The notes below the pieces were generated by a model that did no database searches, was not told where the DNA came from, and saw only the letters and a list, made by a program, of their open reading frames with translations. 64,000 nt of DNA from [Leptolyngbya] sp. JSC-1. GTDB taxonomy: Bacteria > Cyanobacteriota > Cyanobacteriia > Elainellales > Elainellaceae. Both the position numbers and the translations under genes were made by a program. The DNA lies in contig KL662191.1 of NCBI GenBank assembly GCA_000733415.1, positions 324,415 through 388,414 of the forward strand, in the 5' to 3' direction. Shown here in pieces: positions 26,341 through 33,888 of the stretch; the first letter of the stretch is position 1; each line of letters starts with the position of its first letter.

Positions 26341-28431
26341 TTAGCCAAGCCCTAAACTGAATTTGATTCTGTCGCCCCATTCAGGGAAGTCAATCAGCGG
26401 ATTGCGGTTCCCCTGCTTTTCATAGATGGCCGCATTGCGATGCTTCTCATACTCGGTTAGCGGAAACTTAGCGTGCCATTCCAGCAGGGTTTCAATCCGC
26501 TCAACTTTGTATTCGTTCACAGCATTGTCGATATCACCTGGATAGCGTAACAAGAAATAAAGCGTGGCCCGTGCCACTGCTCCTTTCCCCTTGCTGGGTT
26601 CAAATTGGCTGCCAGAAAGTTTGCCGCACCCATCGCGGATGATGTCCCGCTCCTCATAGTCATCGAAATCAATAAACGGATGGTTGCTGCGGAAACTGTT
26701 GCAGCGAACTTCACAAGCAAATAAATGGTGCAGGTCACCGCGCATCGGTTCAGCCCTGTTGAACCAGGATTGGGGCACTACATGCTCACAGTTGTATGGT
26801 AGGCTCGCCTCCAGCAGAGCAAGCTCTTGGGCATATCGCTCTTGGGTCAAGGTCGATTCCCGCAGTTTCAAGTCATGTTCCCGCAATGCCCGCAGTTGCT
26901 CAGTGCGAAAGTCTTCTCGAATCAGGTCTGCTGGATCAAAGGTTTGGCCGGAATAGATGCTGCGAATTTTGAGGTCAGGGTGCAGGTCAACCCAGGGATA
27001 GACATGGCTGCTAGGCTTGTAGTTCAGCTTCTTCCTATGGGTGCGGCTGAGCAAATCGCTCAGTTCCTGATACAGCTCATCGGAATCAAGCGAATCAGCG
27101 CTGTCGATCAAGTCACCATAGTAGGCATCTCGATCCTGTTCATCTTGCTCCTGGTCGTAGTAGGGTTTTCGAGCTGCCTCTCGCAGCTCCGCAAGGGCTG
27201 CTTCCAAGCTGTCGTCTTCAGCCTGCTGTCCTTGCGAGCCGTTTCCGTTAACCGAGTGGACTGGGCGGCCCGTTGCCATGACTGGTTGCCCTAACTGCAC
27301 AGACACCTGCAGTGGAATTGTCCAGGTTGCAGTACCATCGTCCGCTATAGAAACCGCCAGTTCTGTAGCATCAGCCTCTACTTTGGGAGCAACAGGCGGA
27401 ACAGGGTTAGCTTCAAACATTTGTTTTCTCAACTTCTTGGCAAGGCTAGAAAGGGGTTGAGCTTTGATGTGCTTAATGATTCGACTAATTCGCACCCCTT
27501 CGTTTGCTTTCCAGGCGATCCTCTGTTCGCCCTCCTCCTCCTGCCAAACCTGACCATCAATGTTGAGAATGCGCCCCCGATTATCGCGCTCCGGCACGCC
27601 TGAGTGGTGCAGAGCCACAACTTCCCATTGGTCATTGAATACAGGGGAACCAGAGGATCCAGGAGCCGTATCGGTCTGATAGTGCAGAAAGTTCGGCAGG
27701 ACATCAATGAGCTGATTTTCCCGCAATGCTACCTGCTTAAGTTCACCGCTAGGATGTTGAATGATGCTGACAGACTCACCAATGATGATTTTGCCTTCTG
27801 CTTCGATTAGGCGATACCAGCCGAAGTGGCTGAGGTCAGCGCCACTCCGATTGACCCTTTTGACCGCAACTAAGGTATAGTCGAGCAGTTCATCGGTAAT
27901 AAAGAAGGTATTGGGATCCAGGTCGAAGAAGACAGAGGTGAGCGGTTTACCGTCTAACCCAAGTTGGTAGTTAAACTCAACGTGGCTAGAAGAAGCCTCC
28001 TGACGGCTGGACAGAACATGGTTGTTGGTTATCAAGAGCTGCGGTGAAACCAGAAAACCAGTACCATAACCAACCAGCCTGCCACTCGCGTCTTTAAGCT
28101 GAATTCGGCCTACGGACCGGGCAATCTGAGTACCCTGCTCTAGATAGCTGACGCGCATCAGGTCATTTTTCCAAAGGAGTCGCTCTAGGTCAAATCTGCT
28201 AGCAGTTTGGGGAACAGAGGGCAGGGGCTGCCTACCATCGATCAAAGCTTCTGCCGTGAATCGTTCTACTCCCAATCGCTGTAGCCGCTTTTGCACCCGT
28301 TCCGGGGAATCTGCCTGAAGCAGTTCACTCGCATCTAGCTTGCTCTTTATTTCTTGACGTTTATCCTGCCGTGCAGCATACCGTTTCTCGGTTTCTGCAA
28401 TTACGCTTCGTAGCTCTATATCAATTTTCAT
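26341..28431 (-). CDS. Trypsin-like serine protease fused to endonuclease I domain
   Basis: The 696-residue protein (start at 28431, where AAGGA precedes the ATG) has a charged helical N-terminus (1-90), a trypsin-like domain with catalytic His138 (ITNNHVL), Asp184 (LLDYTLVAVK) and Ser260 (GSSGSP), an acidic linker (about 400-480), and a C-terminal endonuclease I (EndA-type beta-beta-alpha metal) domain with NCEHVVPQSWFN (His550), RGDLHHLFACEVRCNSFRSNHPF and FEPSKGKGAVARATLYFLLRYP. Both catalytic sets are complete. There is no signal peptide, so the fusion would act in the cytoplasm, unlike secreted EndA nucleases. Protease and nuclease on one chain suggests a self-controlled toxin-like or defence effector; this is inference. 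No partner gene is obvious. Confidence 0.9.
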   Translation of the reverse strand: MKIDIELRSVIAETEKRYAARQDKRQEIKSKLDASELLQADSPERVQKRLQRLGVERFTAEALIDGRQPLPSVPQTASRFDLERLLWKNDLMRVSYLEQGTQIARSVGRIQLKDASGRLVGYGTGFLVSPQLLITNNHVLSSRQEASSSHVEFNYQLGLDGKPLTSVFFDLDPNTFFITDELLDYTLVAVKRVNRSGADLSHFGWYRLIEAEGKIIIGESVSIIQHPSGELKQVALRENQLIDVLPNFLHYQTDTAPGSSGSPVFNDQWEVVALHHSGVPERDNRGRILNIDGQVWQEEEGEQRIAWKANEGVRISRIIKHIKAQPLSSLAKKLRKQMFEANPVPPVAPKVEADATELAVSIADDGTATWTIPLQVSVQLGQPVMATGRPVHSVNGNGSQGQQAEDDSLEAALAELREAARKPYYDQEQDEQDRDAYYGDLIDSADSLDSDELYQELSDLLSRTHRKKLNYKPSSHVYPWVDLHPDLKIRSIYSGQTFDPADLIREDFRTEQLRALREHDLKLRESTLTQERYAQELALLEASLPYNCEHVVPQSWFNRAEPMRGDLHHLFACEVRCNSFRSNHPFIDFDDYEERDIIRDGCGKLSGSQFEPSKGKGAVARATLYFLLRYPGDIDNAVNEYKVERIETLLEWHAKFPLTEYEKHRNAAIYEKQGNRNPLIDFPEWGDRIKFSLGLG

Positions 28432-29168
28432 AGCAATCCTTAGAGTTGTTTGCTGGAACATGTCCTTGTCATCTGGCAGCACCCTTGGGGATTGGCAATG
28501 CATTCAGCGTTCTGAGTCAGAGTAGGCAACACAGAACCTATCTGGCAATGGAATTTTGAACTGAATATACCGGTGAAAGATGAATGGGCGTGCTCATTTC
28601 TTGGCACCAGAATGCGTATAATTTAGCGCTGACGTAAAAAGTTCGGTCTAAACGTATACCTTTCTTAAGGTGTGTATTGCTGCCTACAGTCTGTTTAGAA
28701 GCAAGTCCATTCAGCCAGCCATATTTATTCTGCAAGTGGCATTCAGTCTTTGACATTACCCGCGTGGGTACTTTAGAAAACTCTGCCGCCGATCAGGATG
28801 ATGAGGTTCGATATGCGCGGCTATCCGCAAAGCGGTGATTGAGTTTTTGCAAGTAGGCGAAACGAAATCGTGAAAAGGCCATAGAACGCATTCAAATCAC
28901 TGGCGCTAGCGAATATCTATTGCACCGGAAGCCGCTCCAAACTAGCTGAACCCTGACCACGAATATCACAGGCGCGTTCTAGTGAACCTATCGTTAGCTG
29001 ACTCTGCAAAGAAGGTCATTCCGCTCGTTCACAAAGTCATTCATCAGGATTTTGAAATTGAAGCACACAAAGAAATCATAAGAAAGCATCTCTCAATAGT
29101 GAAAGGTACTTTCTTATGTAGGTGATTAGTAATACAACTCAACAAATCAAATGATTAAACAGCGAAAA
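28432..29168. other. Intergenic region with possible gene relics
   Basis: Bases 28790-28860 read DDEVRYA then, after a two-base shift, AIRKAVIEFLQVGETKS. Bases about 28950-29124 hold an open frame without a start (NPDHEYHRRVLVNLSLADSA, then KKVIPLVHKVIHQDFEIEAH). These look like remains of a protein gene, but no family was recognised. The region also contains the promoter side of the protease-nuclease gene. Confidence 0.4.
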
Positions 29169-31778
29169 TTACCGAGCTGCCGTAGGCATGCCTAGAATAT
29201 CCTCGATGCGCGGCATTTCCTCTAGCGGAATCACGCGGCCCTCATCCTCAAATCCAGCAATTTGGTCAAAGTTGAGATAGCGATAGAGATCAGCCGCGAA
29301 CGGATCGATTTTGTTCTGGACGATCTCCATATATTCCTCAACAGTCGGGACTCGTCCCAGCAGCGCACACACCGCCGCCAGTTCCGCCGAGCCGAGATAG
29401 ACTTTAGCATCTTTGCCCATGCGGTTGTTGAAGTTGCGCGTCGAAGTCGAGAAGACCGTGACACCATCGGCCACGCGAGCCTGATTGCCCATACAAAGCG
29501 AACATCCCGGCATCTCGGTTCTGGCTCCAGCAGCAGCAAAAATGCCGTACATCCCTTCTTCCCGCAGCTGTTTTTCATCCATGCGGGTTGGTGGACAAAT
29601 CCACAGCCGCACCTTCACCGGACCGGCCCCTTCCAGAATTTTGGCGGCAGCGCGGTAGTGGCCGATATTGGTCATACAGGAGCCAATGAACACCTCATGA
29701 ATCGGGTCGCCGGCACATTCCGACATTAGTTTAATGTTGTCCGGATCGTTGGGAGCAGCCACGAGCGGTTCTTTAATCTGATCCAAATTGACTTCGATCG
29801 TTTCTACATATTCGGCATCTGGATCGGCTTCCATCAGCGAGGGATTGGCCAACCACTGCTCCATCTTCGCCACTCGGCGCAAAATCGTGCGGGCATCGCC
29901 ATAGCCACGAGCCACCATATTCTTCAGCAGCGCCACATTCGAGCGCAGGTATTCGGCCACCGTATCGGGGCTGAGTTTGATTGTGCATCCGGCGCAGGAG
30001 CGTTCTGCCGTGGCGTCGGTTAGCTCAAATGCCTGCTCTAGCTTCAGGTCGGGTAAGCCTTCCATTTCCATGATCCGTCCGGAGAAGACGTTCTTTTTAT
30101 TTTGCTTCTCGACGGTGAGGAGTCCCTTCTGGATGGCGACATAGGGAATGGCATTGACGATATCCCGCAGCGTCACACCGGGCTGCAACTGACCCGTAAA
30201 CCGCACCAGCACCGATTCGGGCATATCCAAAGGCATGACGCCCAGAGCCGCCGCAAATGCCACCAAGCCAGATCCTGCCGGGAAGGAAATTCCCAAGGGA
30301 AAGCGGGTGTGGGAATCGCCGCCAGTGCCTACCGTGTCGGGCAGCAGCATCCGGTTCAGCCAGGAGTGAATGATGCCATCGCCGGGACGCAGCGACACCC
30401 CACCCCGTGCGGTAATAAAGTCGGGCAGTTCGTGGTGGGTTTTGATATCGACCGGTTTGGGATAGGCGGCGGTATGGCAAAAGCTCTGCATTACCAGATC
30501 GGCGCTGAAACCAAGACAGGCCAATTCCTTCAGCTCATCGCGGGTCATCGGACCAGTGGTGTCCTGGGATCCGACCGTGGTCATGACCGGCTCACAAGAG
30601 GTCCCCGGACGCACTCCTGACAGACCGCAGGCTTTCCCGACCATTTTTTGCGCCAGCGTGTAGCCCTTACCGGTGTCGGTAGGCTGACTGGGACGAATAA
30701 ACAGCGGACTCGGCTCTAGACCCACCGCGGCGCGGGTTTTGTCGGTCAGGGTGCGGCCAATCAGCAGCGGAATCCGACCGCCAGCTCGCACTTCATCCAA
30801 AATCGTGTCGGGCTTGAGGCTGAAGCGGGAGATCACCTCGCCTGCTGCATTGGTCATTTCACCTTTGTAGGGGTAGATGGTGATCACATCGCCGGTTTCC
30901 ATCTGGGTGACATCACACTCGATGGGCAGTGCCCCCGAATCTTCGGCGGTGTTGAAGAAAATCGGCGCAATCTTGCCGCCCAGAATATAGCCACCAGAGC
31001 GCTTGTTGGGCACAAACGGAATGTCATCGCCGATATGCCACAGCACCGAGTTGATTGCGGATTTACGAGACGAGCCGGTTCCCACCACATCGCCGACATA
31101 GACCACCGGATGCCCCTTTTGCTTCAGTTTTGCAATGGTATCTAGTGCACCGGGCATGCGGGTTTCTAGCATCACCGTGGCGTGTAGGGGAATATCGGGG
31201 CGAGTGGTGGCGTGGGGAGCCGGAGACAAATCGTCGGTGTTGGTTTCACCGGGTACCTTAAATACCGTCACCGTAATTGCTTCCGGCAGCTCCGGTCGGC
31301 TGATAAACCATTCGGCATTGACCCAGGAATTCATCACCTGCTGGGCATAAAGATTGCCGCTTTCGGCCAGCTCCTGCACATCGTGAAACGCATCGTATAC
31401 CAACAGAATCTTGCTGAGGGCACAGGAGGCTTCGTTAGCAATATCAAGATTGTCGGATTGCAGCAGATCGATCAGCGACTGCACGTTATAGCCGCCCATC
31501 ATGGTTCCCAGTAGTTCCACAGCCTGTTGCGGCGACACTAACGGACTGGTCACCTCGCCCTTTGCTACCGCCGTCAAAAAGCCCGCCTTCACATAAGCTG
31601 CCTGATCCACACCCGGTGGAATCCGATTGCGCAGCAGGTCCAACAGCATTTCTTCCTCGCCTGCCGGAGGATGTTTCAGCAAGTCGCACAAAGCCGATGC
31701 TTGTTCCGCAGACAAGGGCAGGGGCGGAATTCCCAAAGCTGCCCGCTCTGCAACATGTTGACGATAAGATTCCAGCAT
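29169..31778 (-). CDS. acnB: Aconitate hydratase B (bifunctional aconitase / 2-methylisocitrate dehydratase)
   Basis: The 869-residue protein matches AcnB over its whole length. It has an N-terminal HEAT-like domain, the swivel domain (GTGSSRKSAINS), and the catalytic domains with Cys ligands of the [4Fe-4S] cluster (ERSCAGCTIK, FIGSCMTNIGHYRAAAKIL, MPGCSLCMGNQARV). It interconverts citrate and isocitrate in the TCA pathway and supplies 2-oxoglutarate, the nitrogen signal of cyanobacteria. The start at 31778 (MLESYRQHVAERAALG) is preferred because AGAGG precedes it and it fits the family; an open frame reaches 31931. Confidence 0.97.
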   Translation of the reverse strand: MLESYRQHVAERAALGIPPLPLSAEQASALCDLLKHPPAGEEEMLLDLLRNRIPPGVDQAAYVKAGFLTAVAKGEVTSPLVSPQQAVELLGTMMGGYNVQSLIDLLQSDNLDIANEASCALSKILLVYDAFHDVQELAESGNLYAQQVMNSWVNAEWFISRPELPEAITVTVFKVPGETNTDDLSPAPHATTRPDIPLHATVMLETRMPGALDTIAKLKQKGHPVVYVGDVVGTGSSRKSAINSVLWHIGDDIPFVPNKRSGGYILGGKIAPIFFNTAEDSGALPIECDVTQMETGDVITIYPYKGEMTNAAGEVISRFSLKPDTILDEVRAGGRIPLLIGRTLTDKTRAAVGLEPSPLFIRPSQPTDTGKGYTLAQKMVGKACGLSGVRPGTSCEPVMTTVGSQDTTGPMTRDELKELACLGFSADLVMQSFCHTAAYPKPVDIKTHHELPDFITARGGVSLRPGDGIIHSWLNRMLLPDTVGTGGDSHTRFPLGISFPAGSGLVAFAAALGVMPLDMPESVLVRFTGQLQPGVTLRDIVNAIPYVAIQKGLLTVEKQNKKNVFSGRIMEMEGLPDLKLEQAFELTDATAERSCAGCTIKLSPDTVAEYLRSNVALLKNMVARGYGDARTILRRVAKMEQWLANPSLMEADPDAEYVETIEVNLDQIKEPLVAAPNDPDNIKLMSECAGDPIHEVFIGSCMTNIGHYRAAAKILEGAGPVKVRLWICPPTRMDEKQLREEGMYGIFAAAGARTEMPGCSLCMGNQARVADGVTVFSTSTRNFNNRMGKDAKVYLGSAELAAVCALLGRVPTVEEYMEIVQNKIDPFAADLYRYLNFDQIAGFEDEGRVIPLEEMPRIEDILGMPTAAR

Positions 31779-31934
31779 TCTATTCACCTCTCCAGCCAGC
31801 AGGATAACGCAGTCAAAAATGTCTGCTCCAAAACAATTATTTAACCTTATATGGCTATCTCTACGGTAGCTTGTCACACACTTGACTGGGTTGGCCGCGC
31901 CCTCGGCATCCTCAAATGCAGCCACAGCCATACG

Positions 31935-31956
31935 CTCAGACCTAGCTCAGACCTAG
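31935..31956. repeat. 11-bp tandem duplication
   Basis: CTCAGACCTAG is present twice without a gap. Confidence 0.85.
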
Positions 31957-31960
31957 GACA

Positions 31961-31986
31961 TCCCGCATTGGTGTCCCGCATTGGTG
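31961..31986. repeat. 13-bp tandem duplication
   Basis: TCCCGCATTGGTG is present twice without a gap, four bases after another tandem duplication. The same 13-mer also occurs once near 18765. Confidence 0.85.
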
Positions 31987-32134
31987 ATGCTTGGCACCTG
32001 GCAGAGCAAGAGCGATACAACCATCACTCACATTAGCAACTGAGAGATGCGCCTTGCGTGAGAGGAAACCGCTTGTCACTCCTTTTTAGGCTAGGAAAGC
32101 AATTGATAGCTCTATTCAACCGCAAGGGATTCCT

Positions 32135-32662
32135 ATGCAGAAAATTACCGCATTTCTGAAACGGCTCTCGATGGGTAGCCTTCTCACGATCTTATTTGCC
32201 ATATTCGTGTTGTTTATTACAACCGCCTGTAGCACGGGGAATGAAATGGGCGCGAAGCCTGATAATCCCGCTGTTCAAATGGGTGGACAAAACAACCCCT
32301 ACAAAATGGGCGGCGATAGCTACACCAAGTACAAGATGTCTACCGACCCTGCCGCTCACCGCAACGACCAATCCAGCCTGCCGCTCGCGCCGCTTGTAGC
32401 CGTAGCTGAACCCAACGGAGCCGATGGCTTGCTCTATCCTGGACCCGATAAGGCTAAATCTGTTGGTAGTGTCAATGACTTTGTCAGCCCAGAGCGACAA
32501 AAAGAACTATGGGATCCGGGCCAAATCCCGGCCAAACCGCAGCCTTCGATCAACCGCTCGGATCCGGATGCAAAATTGCTAGAGCGAATCGGCCAAAGCT
32601 TTAAGGATGCGTCCCAGTTTTTGAACGAAGGTACTGAAGTGATCGACCAGCCCCATTCTTAG
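32135..32662 (+). CDS. Cyanobacterial lipoprotein, function unknown
   Basis: The 175-residue protein has a hydrophobic signal (LLTILFAIFVLFITTAC) ending in a lipobox-like FITTAC, so Cys32 is the likely lipidated residue. The mature part is hydrophilic, with Gly/Met/Asn-rich segments (MGGQNNPYKMGGDSYTKYKM) and a C-terminal helix (AKLLERIGQSFKDASQFLNE). I recognise only a general resemblance to small cyanobacterial lipoproteins and to the low-temperature-induced group. Located outside the cytoplasmic membrane. Confidence 0.75.
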   Translation: MQKITAFLKRLSMGSLLTILFAIFVLFITTACSTGNEMGAKPDNPAVQMGGQNNPYKMGGDSYTKYKMSTDPAAHRNDQSSLPLAPLVAVAEPNGADGLLYPGPDKAKSVGSVNDFVSPERQKELWDPGQIPAKPQPSINRSDPDAKLLERIGQSFKDASQFLNEGTEVIDQPHS

Positions 32663-32753
32663 AAATCCAGGGCAACTGAATTTGGTGATTCTGGAGTGCA
32701 GGCGTCTCGCTGGATAGTCAAGCTGCCTGCACTTTAATCATTCAAGCTTGCAC

Positions 32754-33137
32754 TTACCCTCTGATTTGCGCCATCATCGCCTTGTCATTCCAATAGGATG
32801 AGACCTGCTGAATCTTATCGTCTCGTATCACAAACACGCTAATCCCTTCAGCTATTCCTCGCTTGCCGCTCTTGCCCTCAGCTCGCATGGTCCATTTGAC
32901 GGCAGCTTGGTTGCTATTGATAAAGACATGGTCCTGCGAAAGCTGGAGTTCTTTGAAAGCGAGCGTCAGCAGGCTAAAAAACTCCTCAGCGTTTTCGCGC
33001 GGCTTGCTGGGTGGATTGCCAATCGGATCGTAAATCAGTGCATCCTCAGTGAAATTCTCAGCCCACGCTTGCGGGTTCATGGCTTGAAGCTGGGTAAAGT
33101 AGGCGTCTACTAAGGCTCGAATTGTTTCTGGCGGCAT
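32754..33137 (-). CDS. SnoaL-like / NTF2-fold protein
   Basis: The 127-residue protein has the NTF2-like cone-fold pattern: a helix VDAYFTQLQAMNPQAWAENF, then FTEDALIYDPIGNPP, a central VKWTMRAEGKSGK and the final strand DDKIQQVSSYWN. Members include polyketide cyclases, steroid isomerases and simple ligand-binding proteins; no catalytic residues can be assigned here. It is transcribed away from the aro leader region. Confidence 0.85.
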   Translation of the reverse strand: MPPETIRALVDAYFTQLQAMNPQAWAENFTEDALIYDPIGNPPSKPRENAEEFFSLLTLAFKELQLSQDHVFINSNQAAVKWTMRAEGKSGKRGIAEGISVFVIRDDKIQQVSSYWNDKAMMAQIRG

Positions 33138-33274
33138 GGCAAGTTTCTCCGAGTTCTACAGCGACTTACTAGATACTTAGGGCAATAGGCCCACTCTACA
33201 ACAGACGCGGTCAGCAAACCCATTGCTCTCCTGCCAAAATGGCAGCAATAAACCGACCTGCCCCAACAGGGTAC

Positions 33275-33304
33275 TTGACGGACTTCTGTAGACTTTGCTA
33301 CGGT
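33275..33304 (+). promoter_or_regulatory. Candidate promoter of the aro leader transcript
   Basis: TTGACG (33275-33280) and TACGGT (33299-33304) are spaced by 18 bases and lie 40 bases upstream of the first leader peptide. The -35 is good; the -10 is weak, so this is tentative. Confidence 0.4.
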
Positions 33305-33343
33305 TAGCAGTAAGTTAATTTTCGATCACAAATCCGAGAGTTT

Positions 33344-33403
33344 ATGCTGCACTCCAGCCAATACTTTTATTTTTGGTTTTTTGCGGAGGTTCACCAGGGG
33401 TGA
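33344..33403 (+). CDS. Aromatic-rich leader peptide 1 of the aro attenuator
   Basis: ATG 33344 to TGA 33401-33403 encodes the 19-residue peptide MLHSSQYFYFWFFAEVHQG. Seven consecutive codons (33362-33382) are aromatic: Tyr, Phe, Tyr, Phe, Trp, Phe, Phe. The codons right behind the run form the first arm of an antiterminator hairpin, and the stop codon lies at the end of this arm. This is the layout of a ribosome-stalling leader as in the trp and phe operons of enterobacteria. GAGAG lies just before the start as a weak ribosome site. The peptide itself probably has no function after synthesis. The downstream gene makes DAHP, precursor of all three aromatic amino acids. Confidence 0.85.
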   Translation: MLHSSQYFYFWFFAEVHQG

Positions 33404-33434
33404 GTTCAGTTCCTTATGAACCTCTTGGTGAACC
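33388..33434 (+). promoter_or_regulatory. Antiterminator hairpin 1
   Basis: Bases 33388-33400 (GGTTCACCAGGGG) pair with 33422-33434 (CTCTTGGTGAACC) over 13 pairs including two G-U; a nested GTTCA/TGAAC hairpin (33404-33421) caps it. The right arm shares 33431-33434 with the terminator, so both cannot form. A ribosome at the leader stop codon would cover the left arm; one stalled at the aromatic codons would leave most of it free. Confidence 0.75.
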
Positions 33435-33462
33435 GCAGAACGAACTCTGCGGTTTTTGTTTT
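33431..33462 (+). terminator. Intrinsic terminator 1 in the aro leader
   Basis: AACCGCAGA and TCTGCGGTT form a perfect 9-bp stem with a six-base loop, followed by TTTGTTTT. It sits about 430 bases before the DAHP synthase start and after leader peptide 1, so it must be overcome for expression. Confidence 0.85.
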
Positions 33463-33527
33463 ATAAGTCTGTTTTAGTTTACTAGTCCACTGATTGACCC
33501 ACTCGACCCCAGCCTGAGGACACCTCG

Positions 33528-33593
33528 ATGACTCACTCACTCGCAAATTGGTTTGGTTTTTACTTTTTTTGGACCAGGAAAACATCCGGGTGA
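33528..33593 (+). CDS. Aromatic-rich leader peptide 2 of the aro attenuator
   Basis: ATG 33528 to TGA 33591-33593 encodes 21 residues starting MTHSLA. The core is NWFGFYFFW: seven of eight codons from 33549 to 33572 are aromatic (two Trp, four Phe, one Tyr). TGAGGA lies eight bases upstream as a ribosome site. The final codons TCC GGG form the left arm of a second antiterminator. The peptide is not a copy of leader 1 at DNA level, yet it has the same residue choice and the same placement before a terminator, which is strong evidence for function. Confidence 0.85.
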   Translation: MTHSLANWFGFYFFWTRKTSG

Positions 33594-33624
33594 AATGGTC
33601 ATGCAAATGCTCAGGCAGCCCGGA
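33585..33624 (+). promoter_or_regulatory. Antiterminator stem 2
   Basis: TCCGGGT (33585-33591) pairs with GCCCGGA (33618-33624), seven pairs including one G-U, across a 26-base loop. The right arm is the left arm of terminator 2, so the two exclude each other. The left arm overlaps the last two sense codons of leader 2. Confidence 0.65.
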
Positions 33625-33646
33625 ACCGCAAGGAACCGGGTTTTTT
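33619..33646 (+). terminator. Intrinsic terminator 2 in the aro leader
   Basis: CCCGGAACC and GGAACCGGG fold around a GCAA tetraloop (five outer and two inner pairs, with an AA/AA internal loop), followed by six T. It lies behind leader peptide 2 and 243 bases before the DAHP synthase start. Confidence 0.8.
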
Positions 33647-33700
33647 AATTCTGATTGCTTCCCTAATTCACAGCAAATCTGACCAATCGCCCTAATTTGA

Positions 33701-33820
33701 ATACAGGTGTTTCGCAAAATGGCTCTACCCATTTAACCGCTGGATTGTACAGGCGTTTTGGCAAAATGGCTCTACCCATTTAACCGCTGGATTGTACAGG
33801 CGTTTTGGCAAAACGGCTCT
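33701..33820. repeat. 47-bp tandem repeat, about 2.5 copies
   Basis: A 47-base unit beginning TACAGGCGTTTTGGCAAAAT recurs with exact 47-base period (e.g. GGCTCTACC at 33721 and 33768). The second copy is nearly identical to the first; the third is partial. It lies in the 5' UTR between terminator 2 and the DAHP synthase start. Confidence 0.9.
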
Positions 33821-33888
33821 ACTGATCGATTGGATTTGATATCAATACTCAACCCCTGAAACTCAAAACTAACCACAAGGATCCTTCC

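Larger units (their letters stand above)
31779..32134. other. Divergent intergenic region with two tandem duplications
   Basis: The 356-base region separates acnB from the lipoprotein gene and holds both promoters. Two perfect short tandem duplications sit side by side at 31935-31956 and 31961-31986. No promoter was confidently chosen. Confidence 0.55.

Noticed and set aside
30097..30620. Open frames on both strands inside acnB (up to 172 codons)
   Set aside because: acnB is complete across this region with all cluster ligands; these are shadow frames.
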